From assembly GCF_041146395.1 (NCBI RefSeq), contig NC_090989.1:250346843-250410842 (forward strand): a DNA stretch of 64,000 nt. Reading direction: 5' to 3'. The notes below the pieces were generated by a model. The model had not been told where the DNA came from. It worked only from the letters and a program-made list of their open reading frames with translations, and ran no database searches. A program made the translations under genes and the position numbers. Origin of the DNA: Eulemur rufifrons (Eukaryota > Chordata > Mammalia > Primates > Lemuridae). Position 1 is the first letter of the stretch. Every line of letters begins with the position of its first letter. Shown here piece after piece: positions 49,157 to 60,290 of this stretch.

Positions 49157-49887
49157 GATATATGTTACATTCTTTTTTTTTGGTACTAAGTCTTCAGCTG
49201 GTGTGTATTTTACAACTTATAGCACCTCTCAATTGGGACTAACCAGGTTTCAACTGCTCCACAGCCCTTTTAGCCAGTGGTTACCTTATTGGACAGCACA
49301 GCTCTATTCAAATAAGTTGGAAGAAAAAACAAATAGGCAAGTAGTATTATTAAATGCACAAGTTCTCCAGAGGAAAGTAAACAGAGATTTAAGACATTAT
49401 TTCTATTGCATAAATTTTGCTCCTTAACAGGCCATGTGGAGATTCAACAGTAATTAATCCACACCATTTTGGTCTAATCTTGAGGGAAGTGGAAACTGAA
49501 TAAGACACCCAAGCTGTAGAATGTCTTTAAGGCACATAGAGCTTTATAAACTAAGTGTTCTGCCAAGAGAAGGACTGTTTAACTGAATCGGTGAGAATGG
49601 TGAGTAGCACGGGAGAGGGATGGGGGGTGTGAAGGATCTATTCCTTCTGAGATACTTCCTAATCCTGATGTTTGATGATTCCATATTTTGTATCAATTTT
49701 GAAAGTGAGTACTTTTGAAGTGCTTTACAAATGTTTTAAAATAATTTAAATATTTCAACTTAAATTTTGTCTGTGCTACAGATTTAGGATATACAAATTT
49801 TAAATGTCAATTCTGCCCTAAACAGATGAGCACAGTTGCAAGTTTCTAGAGTTCAAATAAAAGAAGATCCTTACCTATTTGCAGGTA
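49157..49887. other. Intergenic, no feature recognised
   Basis: Nothing that I can name. Confidence 0.4.
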
Positions 49888-50110
49888 GTTTGCATAGGGA
49901 ACTAAAACACTGGCTTTGGATTCTGAAAGACCTAATTTCTTGTTCAGCTCTCCCAGTTACAGGAATTGTGACTTTGGATAAGTCTCTTAAACTCTGTACA
50001 TATCATCTGTATGATAGAGATAATAATAGTACCCATCACCCAAGATTGGTGAAAGAATTTACTTGGATAATGTGCAAAGCTCCTGCAAAATTCTCCATAA
50101 ATATTTGAAA
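49888..50110 (+). repeat. MIR SINE
   Basis: ctggctttggattctgaaagacc, cagttacaggaattgtgactttggataag, ctgtatgatagagataataatagtaccca and a tgcaaagctcctgc tail. Confidence 0.8.
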
Positions 50111-50809
50111 TGGCTCCTTCATGTTGGTGGAAATTTTCCTTATAGCAATAGCCAAATAAATGGCTATATAAAATAACCTTTCTTCCAACTCGAAAGGGTT
50201 CCCTCCCAAAACAGCGACTTCGGAACAAGAACCATTGAAAAGTGATTGATGTCTTCCTTTTTCAGCCCACAGCAGAAACTGGCTTATGCAGCAGCAACAC
50301 TGTGAACTAAGAAGCAGGGACCAGACACCTCCCTTGCCAGGGGCCTCCCAGTGGAGTCTTACGGACTATTCTTCAGTGTGCTTTGGCTGAAATTCAATTC
50401 TAAGCTCTAGTTGTGTGACCAAAAGCCTAAAGGAGGTGGAAAAAATCAGCCTCAAAGTCCTGCCTGCTTTGAGAGACCTTCTGGCAACAAGAATCTTATG
50501 GCTATACCTCCAGGAGGGCCAGAGGGGCTGAGCGGCATTACCATTTTGTAGCTCTCTTACTCTCCGAAACACAGGTGATGTTTTCAAATAAATGTATACT
50601 CATGAGGGATAATAATAATAAAAACAGTGAAAAGGGAAAAAAAAAAAAAGCAGCAGCAGCGCAAGGTTTATTGGCCATCTCTGCTCAGCAATACATATTT
50701 AGGGGTCTTGTCAGAAAACAGGATGTGCTCATAGGACCCACCTCCCTTTAAGCCACACCTTTGTATCATCAACTTATTCTGGAAACAATGTTGCTCCTTC
50801 CCACGGGTT
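50111..50809. other. Intergenic, no feature recognised
   Basis: Includes an A14 run followed by (CAG)n at about 50637-50660. Confidence 0.4.
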
Positions 50810-50822
50810 GCTTAGCATTTCT

Positions 50823-50869
50823 TTTTTTTTTTTTTTTTTCTTTCTTTTGCAACCTGCCTTGCTCAGGAA
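50823..50869 (-). mobile_element. 47-bp retroposed insert of unknown source
   Basis: A T18 run plus about 29 bases (complement begins TTCCTGAGCAAGGCAGGTTG) is flanked by an exact 13-bp TSD, GCTTAGCATTTCT, at 50810-50822 and 50870-50882. The implied nick, TCTT/AGAA on the minus strand, fits the L1 endonuclease. The body is a severely 5'-truncated RNA end. I do not recognise the parent. Confidence 0.75.
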
Positions 50870-50994
50870 GCTTAGCATTTCTAAGACATAACACTGGCCA
50901 GAGTACTTTGATAAGTTCCATTGCTCAGGATCCTGGATCCTTGACTGATCAACCCCTACCTAAGGAACCGATGCCTACAATAGACGACTTAGAG

Positions 50995-51215
50995 GTCAAG
51001 AGCCTGGCTTTGAGCCAGACAGAACAACCACTAAAATTCTGGCCCTTCTCATTACTAGTTTGTAATGACAAACTACTTTTCTAAGTCTCAGTTTCTTCTA
51101 TAAATATGGATAGAAACATACCTGTTTCATGAGATTGTTATTAGGACCAAATAAGAATGCCTATAAAGTGCTTAGCAAAGTGCCTAGCGCATGGCAATAT
51201 TTCAAGAAATGTTAA
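50995..51215 (+). repeat. MIR SINE
   Basis: gtcaagagcctggctttgagcc, aagtctcagtttcttctataaatatgg, gagattgttattaggaccaa and agtgcttagcaaagtgcctagcgcatgg. Confidence 0.78.
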
Positions 51216-51360
51216 CTGTTTTCCTACGCAAGACTGGTGGGAATGTGTCTTATCCATTTTCAGGACCTCTGTCCCTCTGGAAAACTGTCAAGTGATCTGA
51301 CAGCTCAAGTCTGACTGGCTTCAGAATGCCCAAGGCCCGGGTTTACAGAGTCTTTACGTA

Positions 51361-51376
51361 GCAGCAGCAGCAGCAC
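51361..51376. repeat. Short (CAG)n run
   Basis: gcagcagcagcagcac, five triplets. No coding context. Confidence 0.85.
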
Positions 51377-51554
51377 AGCCCATGGGAAGAAAGGTGGGGA
51401 GGATCCTGTAGATGAGACTGATTCCTACTGCTTTCTGCCCCTGACTGGCAAGACTCTGTCCAAAATTGACTGTTCCACAACAATGTCAGTTGGCAAGTTC
51501 CACCTTTGCCGTCGATGCTCTCCGAATAACTGCAGTCATTCTTCTCTGGGGCCA

Positions 51555-51680
51555 GTGTGGTATAATCATAGGTAGATGGCCCTGGGCTCTCACCTCAGCC
51601 CTGCCAATTGTTGGCTGTGTGATTTGGGGCAACTTTCTTAACCTCTCTGAGCCTCATTTTTTATTATTAATAGTAATAAC
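51555..51680 (+). repeat. MIR SINE 5' part
   Basis: ggtagatggccctgggctctca, ccaattgttggctgtgtgatttggggcaac and cttaacctctctgagcctcattt. Confidence 0.8.
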
Positions 51681-51900
51681 ACAAAGTAATAATAAATAAG
51701 TGTAATAACCTCAGGGCTTACCATGTGAAAAGCGCTTTACAAAGCATGTAATGCGCATTATTTCATTTAGTTGTCACATTCACCACATAAGGTAGGGACT
51801 ACTATTATCTGCATTATACGGATGAGGAAACATGCCCCAAATCACACAGCTAACAAGTAGCCGAAGCAAGAATTGAATCAAGGTCTGGCTGACGGCAAAG
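51681..51900 (-). repeat. MIR SINE, opposite orientation, abutting the previous
   Basis: ttaccatgtgaaaagcgctttacaaagc, gtagggactactattatctgcattatacggatgagg and aatcacacagctaacaagtagcc. With 51555-51680 it forms a head-to-tail-inverted MIR pair. Confidence 0.82.
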
Positions 51901-52539
51901 ACCACCGAGCTTGATCACTATGCAGGGGGCCTCGTGAGATGGCAGATGTGCCACGCAGCCCGGAAGGACTCTTATATGGAACTTCCCTGATAGTCTGTGT
52001 CAATACTTGGTCCAGAATAGTAACAGCATTGTTCCCTGTGTGGCCAAGGTAACTTTCTTTTGTGTGTGTGACTACAACTTTTAAAATTCCCACATTTATT
52101 CTAACAAAAATCTTTGGATCTGTACCTATGACTTTTCACTTTCCATCAGTTTCACATTGAGGCTGGGGATCATGCCCCTACAAGCTTCCCCTAGATCTGG
52201 GGGCAGATGCCTGCTGGTGACCGCCTGCGGCAGCATGCCTGCAAGCCAATGAAAGTCTGGGCAGGTTCCCAGCTGCTGAAATCAGCCTGCAGGATCCTTG
52301 TAGCAAAGGTATATTTTAGGACAGCAGTTACCAAACAGCATCACAGAATGGCAAGTGATCAGAACACAGCCCCTTCCACGCTTCCTCTAATGTCCAAATA
52401 GCTCGTGCTCATGTCTGACCCCACTGAATGGTTTGCTTATATAGAGAGCAAGAAATTTATTTATCTTCATATCAACAAATATCCATGCACATGCAATTCA
52501 GGGGCTGAATACTAATGACTTTCTTTTAATAAATTTTAA
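51901..52539. other. Intergenic, no feature recognised
   Basis: Frame 52207-52401 is GC-rich but shows no family. Confidence 0.4.
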
Positions 52540-52760
52540 TTATAATAAAACAAATTCTTTTTTTCAGAGGACTGTACCACATTTTAATTAGCAAATTCAT
52601 TTATTGGGAATGATTTCATTAGCAGCTGAATTCTTCCAGTGGAATCATTTAGAGTTATCGGTGATAATAAGGACTGGATAATAATGCTTCTTAATGAATT
52701 ACCATGAGCAATAAGTATAACTCAATAGCTCAGTCTGGAAAGAAATTTCTGATCTAGATA
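52540..52760. promoter_or_regulatory. Possible conserved non-coding element
   Basis: Repeat-free, with clustered homeodomain-type cores (ttttaattagc, catttattggg, tgatttcattagcagctg, cttaatgaattacc) and an E-box CAGCTG. Texture only; no comparison was possible. Confidence 0.25.
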
Positions 52761-53149
52761 AAGAATATTCAAGACAGAAGAAAGAATGTACTCACCAAGT
52801 GCCCCCCTCCGACCAGGCATAATTTAGAAGTTGGGAAGTAGGCTCAGAGTCAATGTCATTTTCAAGGTCACTCAGTGAGTTAGAGGCCCAGCCAGGGGTA
52901 CTGACTTTCAGGGCATCAAAATCACATCACATCACATTCATGTTCTGCCACACAATTGTGGCAGTAACTGTGGAGAGATTAATTTACAACCCCCTCACCT
53001 TTCGGATGGAACTTAGAGGTTATAACAGAGTTTGTATTTACAGGAAGGATTCAAAATATTTATTGAACAGAAAGTAGAGATGTGTTAGGAATTCAAATTC
53101 AGGAGGAATTTATTGAAACTTCAACATTCCAGACCCCCAGACTCTCAAT
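52761..53149. other. Intergenic, no feature recognised
   Basis: A short (ACATC)-like run at 52919-52937. Otherwise nothing. Confidence 0.4.
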
Positions 53150-53310
53150 TCATCTGCGCTACAATCCATGAGGTTGATATAATTGCCCCACTTCACAGAT
53201 GAGGAAATGGGGCTTAGAGAAGGCATGAAGTGACCCAGTCACATAGTAAGTGATAGAGCTAGAATTTGATAGTGGACTTGGTGACTCCAGTCCAGGCCCT
53301 TTCTACTTCC
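53150..53310 (-). repeat. MIR SINE
   Basis: gccccacttcacagatgaggaaatgggg, agtgacccagtcacatagtaag and tgatagagctagaatttgat. Confidence 0.75.
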
Positions 53311-54469
53311 CCACGGCAACAGCTTATTACAGCTTCCGTAAAAAACCTCAAAGGGGAGACCTAAGAATCCCCTTGTCTCTGTGCATGTCCAGATCCTCTG
53401 TTACGCAATATGCCCAGTGCCCCTTTGAGGTAAAGTCATAGCATTCGGCTCAGTTGGAGGAAAGTAGGAACCATAGTCCTTACCCTTGAGGAATCATTCT
53501 TCCTTCTGCTGATGAACTGAAAGTATCCAGAGAGATCTTGGGTACAGTGTCACTGCTGGCGCAAAATTCAATGCTAAGTGGAATAATAAAAAATTACAAA
53601 CTCAAGTATCTTCCTGTCATCCTGACTTGGAAAGCTTATTGCTACACAGATAAATCCTTCAACCAGCACAGGAAAAATATCAACACCAGCTCCTGCATTT
53701 CACCCGTTTTGATAGTTGGTCACATGCCAAATGGGTTTGCAGTTTAGTATGTGGTATTAACACCTCGGAATGCACCATCTTTGGCTTGCATTGAGTCCCC
53801 CAAACGAATAAGGCTCCACCACGTGTTCCCATGCCAGCTGTAAATTTGCAACTCTTTATTAATCTCCTCTGTTTCTTGTATTTCTTGTAGAACAGATTCT
53901 TTTTGTTGTTGTTATTGTTTTGTATTTATTGCATCTGCTTGCTATGTATTCTGGAAACCTTTAAATATGAAAAGTTATAATTTAGCAAACTACCGAGAAG
54001 ACAGAATTAGAAGTTTGGGTTTAAAAAATTTTTTCTTAAAAGAAAGAATTGGAAGTGCACCAACCCAAAGAAGGAAGGAGACTGAGACTCCTGCACAGAT
54101 TTGGGGAGTTGCTGATATTCTGTCCTTGTAAGTTGACACTGTGGTCCTCGTTGCATGTAGAGGCAAAGGGCATATGGTAGATACAGTATTTCCTAATTGT
54201 CCCTCCTTCAAAGCCTCTCCTGCTAGAACCGACACCCCTCCCTTCTGCTTTCTCTTTCTAACTTTCATTTCCTCTGCTCCCCACTGCAGCATGGCTTTGG
54301 CCTCACCACCATCCACTGGTACCACCAACAACATTCTAGTTGCTGTATCTATTGAGTACCTTTCAGTCCTTATCTTATTTGACCTCTATGCCACACAGTT
54401 CATTGTTCTCACCTTCTCAAAACTCTCTTTTTAGACCAGTACTCACAATTATTATTGTCATTATTATTA
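53311..54469. other. Intergenic, no feature recognised
   Basis: Opposed frames at 53990-54334 and 54141-54434 overlap each other and show no domain. Confidence 0.4.
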
Positions 54470-54722
54470 TAAATTTGCATTATAGAGTGCTTACAATTTG
54501 TAAAGCAGTGTGTTAAGCACTTTACATGCATTCTTTCACTGAACATGCATAACCCCATGAGGTAGATATTATTTCTATAGTACAGATGAAGAAATTGAGC
54601 CACAAAAGGTTAAGCAACTTGTCCAAAGTGACACAGCTAGTAAATGCCAGAGCCAGATTTTGAAGCCAGATTTGCCTGGCTTCAGAACCCACATCGGTAA
54701 GTATTATGCTACATTGCCTCAT
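54470..54722 (-). repeat. MIR SINE, nearly complete
   Basis: gagtgcttacaatttgtaaagc, gttaagcactttacatgc, catgaggtagatattatttc, gacacagctagtaaatgccagagcc and attatgctacattgcctc. Confidence 0.85.
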
Positions 54723-54744
54723 AAAGTTTTCAAGAGAGTGGCTG

Positions 54745-54850
54745 TCTTAGCTGGACTGCTATAGCAGATTGGGTGGTTTAAACAGCAGACATTTATTTCT
54801 CACAGTTCTGGAAGCTGGGAAGCCCAAAATCCAGGTGTAAATTGACCTGG
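54745..54850 (-). mobile_element. MLT1/MaLR LTR end fragment
   Basis: gctgtcttagctggactgctatagcag, ggtttaaacagcagacatttatttctcacagttctggaagctgg. Confidence 0.65.
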
Positions 54851-55289
54851 AATGTATGGATCTAAGGAGTGCAGCTGGCTGGAGAATAGCGGTAGCCATG
54901 TAAGCATCTTCCTATCCGTGTGTAATCAAGGAAGGATAAATGCAGGTGCTTCAAAACCAAAATAGCTCTCTTTGTGAATAAGATTTCCACACTTTGTTCA
55001 AAATTCATGGGTTAATTCAAAACGAAAACCAAAATCCAATGTGTCAAAAAGGGACACTTTTGCAAACTTTTGCAAGTTTCTGATCATTTCAGGCTCCTCC
55101 AGAAAAACAATGTTTTGTCTATGCCTCATGTTTGTCTGTATCCTTTAAATCATTAGGAACATTTGGAGTGGGGTAAGATCTATGATTCATGTTAGCCTGT
55201 TTTAACATTTGTGTTAGTACAAAGACTGAAAATCTGAACCATGTTCGCAACAAAACTAATAACAACAACAGTATCACTTACCATGAACC
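54851..55289. other. Intergenic, no feature recognised
   Basis: Nothing that I can name. Confidence 0.4.
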
Positions 55290-55565
55290 AGGTGCTGTGT
55301 TAAGCCTGGCAAGTCTGATGGAGGATGAAGGTCCTTATGGGGATGTAGGGAGAGGCACCTGCTAACTGCAGAGGCAGAACCACGGAGCTAACCTGCAGTT
55401 GACCACATACACATGAAAGAGCCCAGCTGACCCCAAAAGACCCACCTAAGTGAACCTGGCTTAAATTACCACCCCACAGAATCATAAGCTCCATAAAGTA
55501 TTGTTACGTTCAGCCAGTAAGTTTTGGGGTAGTTTGTTCTGCAGCAATAATGAACTCCTCCAACC
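55290..55565 (+). mobile_element. MLT1-like LTR 3' part
   Basis: End matches the MaLR pattern: attgttacgttcagccagtaagttttggggtagtttgttctgcagcaata. The 5' part is diverged. Confidence 0.5.
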
Positions 55566-56259
55566 TTCAACTAAATCATCTTTCAAAAATAACTATGAAA
55601 TCATGAGTCTGATATACTAGCAATATATTTTCCTAGCACACAATAAAAGGAATATACAGTATAACTATTAAATTCTCTCACCAATATTAAAGAAGTTAAG
55701 AAAAAGAAGATATTATTCCAGGCAAGGTAGGTGGTTAAGATAACATTTAGAGAGGAGAGGATATTTAACTAGGTTTGGAAAAACATGTAGGATGTGACTG
55801 CATAGAGGTCAGCCAGGACAGAGATATTGGATGAGGAAGGAGAGGATATTCTGCAAATATAAAGTGTATTTGGGGGGTAGTGAGTACACCATCTTGGATG
55901 AGACATAAGTGTTTTGGTTTTGTTTCTTTGTGAATCTCTAAATCTGGAAAAAGAATCTAGTTTGAGAAAAACTTTCATGTAGGCGAATGTCTTCAGTGAA
56001 ATAGCCAAATAAATAAATAAATAAATACCATCTGTTCTTTTGAGCTGAGACCAGTGTATTTCTAATATTATGTTTAACTGGAAAGGACTGATTTTTAAGG
56101 GACCATAACTCTCTTTTTTTTTTGTCATAAGGAACAGAGAATGACCTGCCATTCCTACAGTGAATAATCTAGACCTAGCATAAGACAGATTCTAGAGCTG
56201 GTGATAAGGTAAACAGAAAACGCAGGTGACCAGAAGCTAGGGCACCAGCTGACGCCCTT
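55566..56259. other. Intergenic, no gene recognised
   Basis: Weak L2-like antisense text at 55720-55840 and an (AAAT)n run at 56006-56027. Confidence 0.4.
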
Positions 56260-56390
56260 ACGCAGCAACTGACGAGCTGTGTTACTTTGGGCAAGTGACA
56301 CGTCCCTGGATCTCAGCCTCCTCATCCATCAAATGCGTGGGGCTAAACCAGATGATCTCTAAGATTCCTTCCAGCTCTAAAATTCTGTCA
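56260..56390 (+). repeat. MIR-like SINE
   Basis: ctgtgttactttgggcaagtgac, tctcagcctcctcatccatcaaatg and agatgatctctaagattccttccagctcta. Confidence 0.65.
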
Positions 56391-57629
56391 TTCTCTGTCA
56401 GTGATTCAGTAAGACAAGCAGACATCAAAAGACTGTCAGATTCAGTGCTGATTCAGCCCACGGGGCAGAGGTACTTCTAAGTTCTTAAGGACAGAACTTA
56501 CTGTGGAGTTCCAGCCCACCAAGCCTGAGCGATGCTCCATATATAATGACTTGGTGTAACTCAGGCTCTTCCCTCAGCGTGTGCATATGTGTGTTGGGTA
56601 AGAGTGAATAGTGAAACAAAGGTTAAAGTCTTCTCACTCTATTCTATTCAGTCTAAAAGATTATCACATCTCTGAGAAGCACTGAGGATATTACTGGAGA
56701 TCAATTCACACTTTGCCTCTAAATACCATGGTCAGGCTCAGCAAATTTCCCAAGCCAGAACATTCTTAAAGGGAGCTCCTGGCAATCCCCTCTTGGGATA
56801 AGGCACCACATTCAAAACAGAGACCAGCACCACTGGAGTGGATGATAAATGAGAAAGGAGGAGGAGAAAAGAAAACTGTCTCATAATCACCTATTTATTC
56901 AACCTCTATTCAGTCAACTTAGCACCTTCTACAGGCCAGGTACTGTTGCAGGTGCTGAAAACACAGCAAGGAACAAAACCAACAAAAATTCCTGCCCTTA
57001 TGGATCTTACCGTCTCTCCCTAATGATCCCTTCCTCAATAGCCAGGACATGCACTTTTATGCACACATCTGCTTCTGGGGTGACTGCTGTTATTTGCTTT
57101 CTTTTGTTTCCTTTGGGCAGACAGTAAAGAGTTGGTGGGCTTGAGGGTGATTTTCTGGTGGGGATGATTGAAGGACTGGGGACACCTGAAGGATACTTAC
57201 TTGGCTGGGTCAAAGCTTGACTTAACTTGTTCATTCATTCAACCATCAATTATTTATAGAGAACCAACTATATAAAATCCAGGCTCTGCAGTTAAAAAAC
57301 AAACAAAAAGTAAATAAGCCCTGTCCCAAATATATTCCTAGCTTAGTTTTCCCTAGTGAGGGAAAAAGGCATTTGAAATACATAATTACAATTCAATATA
57401 ATCTGTGCTACAACGGAGTGCACACAAAGAGTGGACTCCAAAAAGGGGAACAGTTAACTCTGCTGGGGAAAATTCCAGGGACATCTTTCTAGAGGAGGTT
57501 TGGTAACCTGGGTTTAGAAGAACGAGTAGAAGTTTTGTTGCAGGCTGAGGGGACAGCACGTGTGTAATAACAGCAGGGAGAGCGGTTGCATTGTCTGGAG
57601 AGTGGTGGTGGTTCTGTGTGGCTAGAGCA
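56391..57629 (-). repeat. Sequence with two L2 fragments
   Basis: L2-type antisense text at 56900-57010 (ccttctacaggccaggtactgttgcaggtgctg) and 57235-57560 (ttcattcaaccatcaattattta, ataattacaattcaatataatctgtgctac). The rest is unassigned. Confidence 0.55.
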
Positions 57630-58155
57630 GTCATTCTCCACAAGATTATCAGGAGAGCTTTTAAAACTACAGAGACCTCTCCTACCACCAGTTCAATTAA
57701 GTCACAATGTTTAGGGGTAGAGCCTGGACCTGTATGAAATTTTAAGACGCTCCAGGTGACTCTCAGGTACAGCCAGGGTGGAGAACAATGGAGCTAGAAT
57801 AGTATTATATTTCCCAAATTTTAATGTCATATGAATCACCTGAGGATCTTTTTACTGCAAATTATGATTCAATAGGTCTGGGATGGGCCTGAGAACCTGC
57901 ATTTCTAACAAGCTCCCAAGGTGATGGTGATGCTGCTGGTCCACAGAACACTCTAGCAAGTGGCCAGAACAGGGGTTCTCAAAGTGTGGTGCCTGGCCCA
58001 TCAGCAACACCTGGGAACAGAGATGTTCAGGCCCTGCTCCAGATCTACTGAATTAAAAACTCTGGGCATGGCATCTAGCAGTCCGTGTTTTCAAGGCCTC
58101 TAGGTGGTTCTGATGTACCTTAAACAGTCACTATAGTGTTTGCAAACCACTGCAC
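57630..58155. mobile_element. Cluster of three MER5A-type hAT transposons
   Basis: Copy 1 is 57630-57790 (gcagtcattctccacaagatta to ccagggtggagaacaatgg). Copy 2 is 57815-57960 (gtcatatgaatcacctgagg, gtctgggatgggcctgagaacctgcatttctaacaagc). Copy 3 is 57970-58155 (ggttctcaaagtgtggtgcctgg to gcaaaccactgcac). Each keeps the non-autonomous MER5 landmarks. Confidence 0.75.
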
Positions 58156-60104
58156 TAGAGCATCAAAAGGTTGGGTAATGGTATTGAAAGATACTAGAAG
58201 TATACATGGGTTGTGATTATAGAGAATCTGGTATATGAAGAGTTAGAACTTTATCCTATAGGCAACAGGGAATCCTTGGATAGTCTTAAGAAAGGGAGGG
58301 TAATGTAATTCGAAGTTAAGTTTTGAGAGAACTCTCTCCAGTAAAAGTGTCCCTTTGAGGCACTTCCCAACAATGTACAGAGCGTCCCAGTTGCTTTGGT
58401 TCCACTGACGGTGCTTTCCAGCCACATACCCCAGGCCTCAGGCCCCCTACAGAAATCCCAGGGTCATATGAAGGCTCTGGTTCCTGCCTAATGCTTGCAA
58501 ATTTCTGTCTGGCCTGACTTCCCTGGTGTCTGACCTGCTGCTTATCCATGAATTCTCCCTCTTTCCTGGGTCCCTTTTGGGGATTACTGCTTTTGGGTTG
58601 TTGGTCCCCTTTGACTTGACTTCTGTTGGGGCCATGGCCTCTTGGGTCTTCCCAACTTGGCTTTAAGCATGGCATTCCGCTATCACCCCCATTCGCATGC
58701 CACACCCAACTCCCACCACAAGCAGAGCAGTGTCCTGGACCTTGGCTTCTCTGGGAGGAGGTATTAGACAGAAAGAGCTGAAAGAGACTATAGGTCTGGC
58801 TGGCAGTGACTTGCTAAGTGGCCAAAGCCAAGTCGCTTACCTCTCTGGGCCTCAGTTGTCTCATTTATTTATCCAGTGTCAGTAACTGGATTAAACAACC
58901 ATTAAAGAGACACAACATAAAGCTCTATAATTTCATAGAAAGCATTTGCTTTACAGGATTACTTTATTAAAAATGTTGTGCAATCACAAGCCTTTTCCCC
59001 AGATATGGAAGAAGCTTATTTTTCAAAATATAGAACCTATCCTTACAAGCTCAATATCAAGGTATAGAATGATAATATTTTAGAAATATTAACTAATTTT
59101 TTTGTCCCAGATGTCTCCCCTATGCTCTTTTCTCCTGTTCAAGTAGGTAGACAATTCTGTACCTATTGCCTCAGGGAGAGAGAGGACACATCTGAAAGCA
59201 GATGTTTTGTTTCCATAAGTCTAAGCTTTTAGGGCAAAGGCTACAAAATGGTGGCTCCTGGGGCAAAGCTGAGCCACAGATGTGTTCTGTTGGACCTGCA
59301 GTGAATTTTTTTCAGAATGAATGAATTTCCAACATTTCAAATCAGTAAGATTTGCGTAAACTGAAAATTTCCAGCTTCTGCCTGAAAGATAAATTGGATG
59401 ATTTGGCAACTTTGGACCTCAGAGAGAAAAGCCCTGCCATCCCTTTTCCTGGATCAAAGGGTCTGGGAAGGCAGCAAGACTACAAAGCCTTAGCCTAGGC
59501 AGGCAGAGCCCTGTCAGGCTCCAGACTCAACATGAAGATAGTGGGGTGTGCTGAGCCCAGGACCAAAAGATGGACAGTCCAGGGTGACACATGCGGTCCA
59601 TGGCCAAAGACCCAATGGCATGAAGGGTGGATCTCAGCAGATCCCTTTGTGGACAGATGGCATAGAGGACAGGATGGCTTCTATCACCTCCATCTTTTTG
59701 GTCCCAGGTAGGTAAGTGCCCTAGTCTTATGTAAGCACGTCAGAATTGAGACATAATCCCCTGGGGTGGAGAGAGGAATAGAAAATCTCTAACATTAAGT
59801 CTCTGCCATATAATGAATGGGCGTTCAAAACAGAAATTAATGTGAATTAGAGAAAAGTAAAAGAAATATGTTTTCTGCATGCCTCAGTTTGGAACTTAGA
59901 TATGTAGCCATTATAAAAGAAAATAGGATTGATTTGCTTATATACTTGTTTTCTATGTATACAAATCTTTTAAAAAATGACATGCAGTGTGGGTAAGAAG
60001 GGGGGAAAGAGAAACCAACAATGGTGGCTGAATCTTCTCTTCAAGAATGAGATGAAAAATTGGTTCATTCCAAAGAGTTTGGAGATGGATATGATCTTTG
60101 CACC
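58156..60104. other. Intergenic, no gene recognised
   Basis: A 129-codon minus-strand frame (58316-58705) is rich in charged residues, but no known domain, zinc knuckle or splice context is visible. Confidence 0.4.
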
Positions 60105-60290
60105 GGTGGTTCCTGACATGTTTGGGTCATGGACTCCTTTGAGGAGCTGATAAAAGAGACCTTCTGTTCCGAAACACATACACAGACAAAAAATTTGTAC
60201 AATTTTGCACAAATTCAGGGGGATTCAGAACCCAACTCCTTTGGAAGCCCATCCACAGACCCTAGGATTAGAAACCTGCCTCTGCCTGCC
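60105..60290 (+). mobile_element. hAT-like non-autonomous DNA transposon remnant
   Basis: ggtggttcctgacatgtttgggtcatggactcctttgaggagctgataaaag, then cacaaattcagggggattc and agcccatccacagaccctagg. This is a familiar dispersed mammalian repeat, but I am unsure of its exact name. It supplies the start of the 227-codon frame at 60129. Confidence 0.55.

Noticed and set aside
58316..58705. 129-codon minus-strand frame considered as a retroviral gag/pro remnant
   Set aside because: No zinc knuckle, protease motif or adjoining LTR; charged composition alone is not enough.
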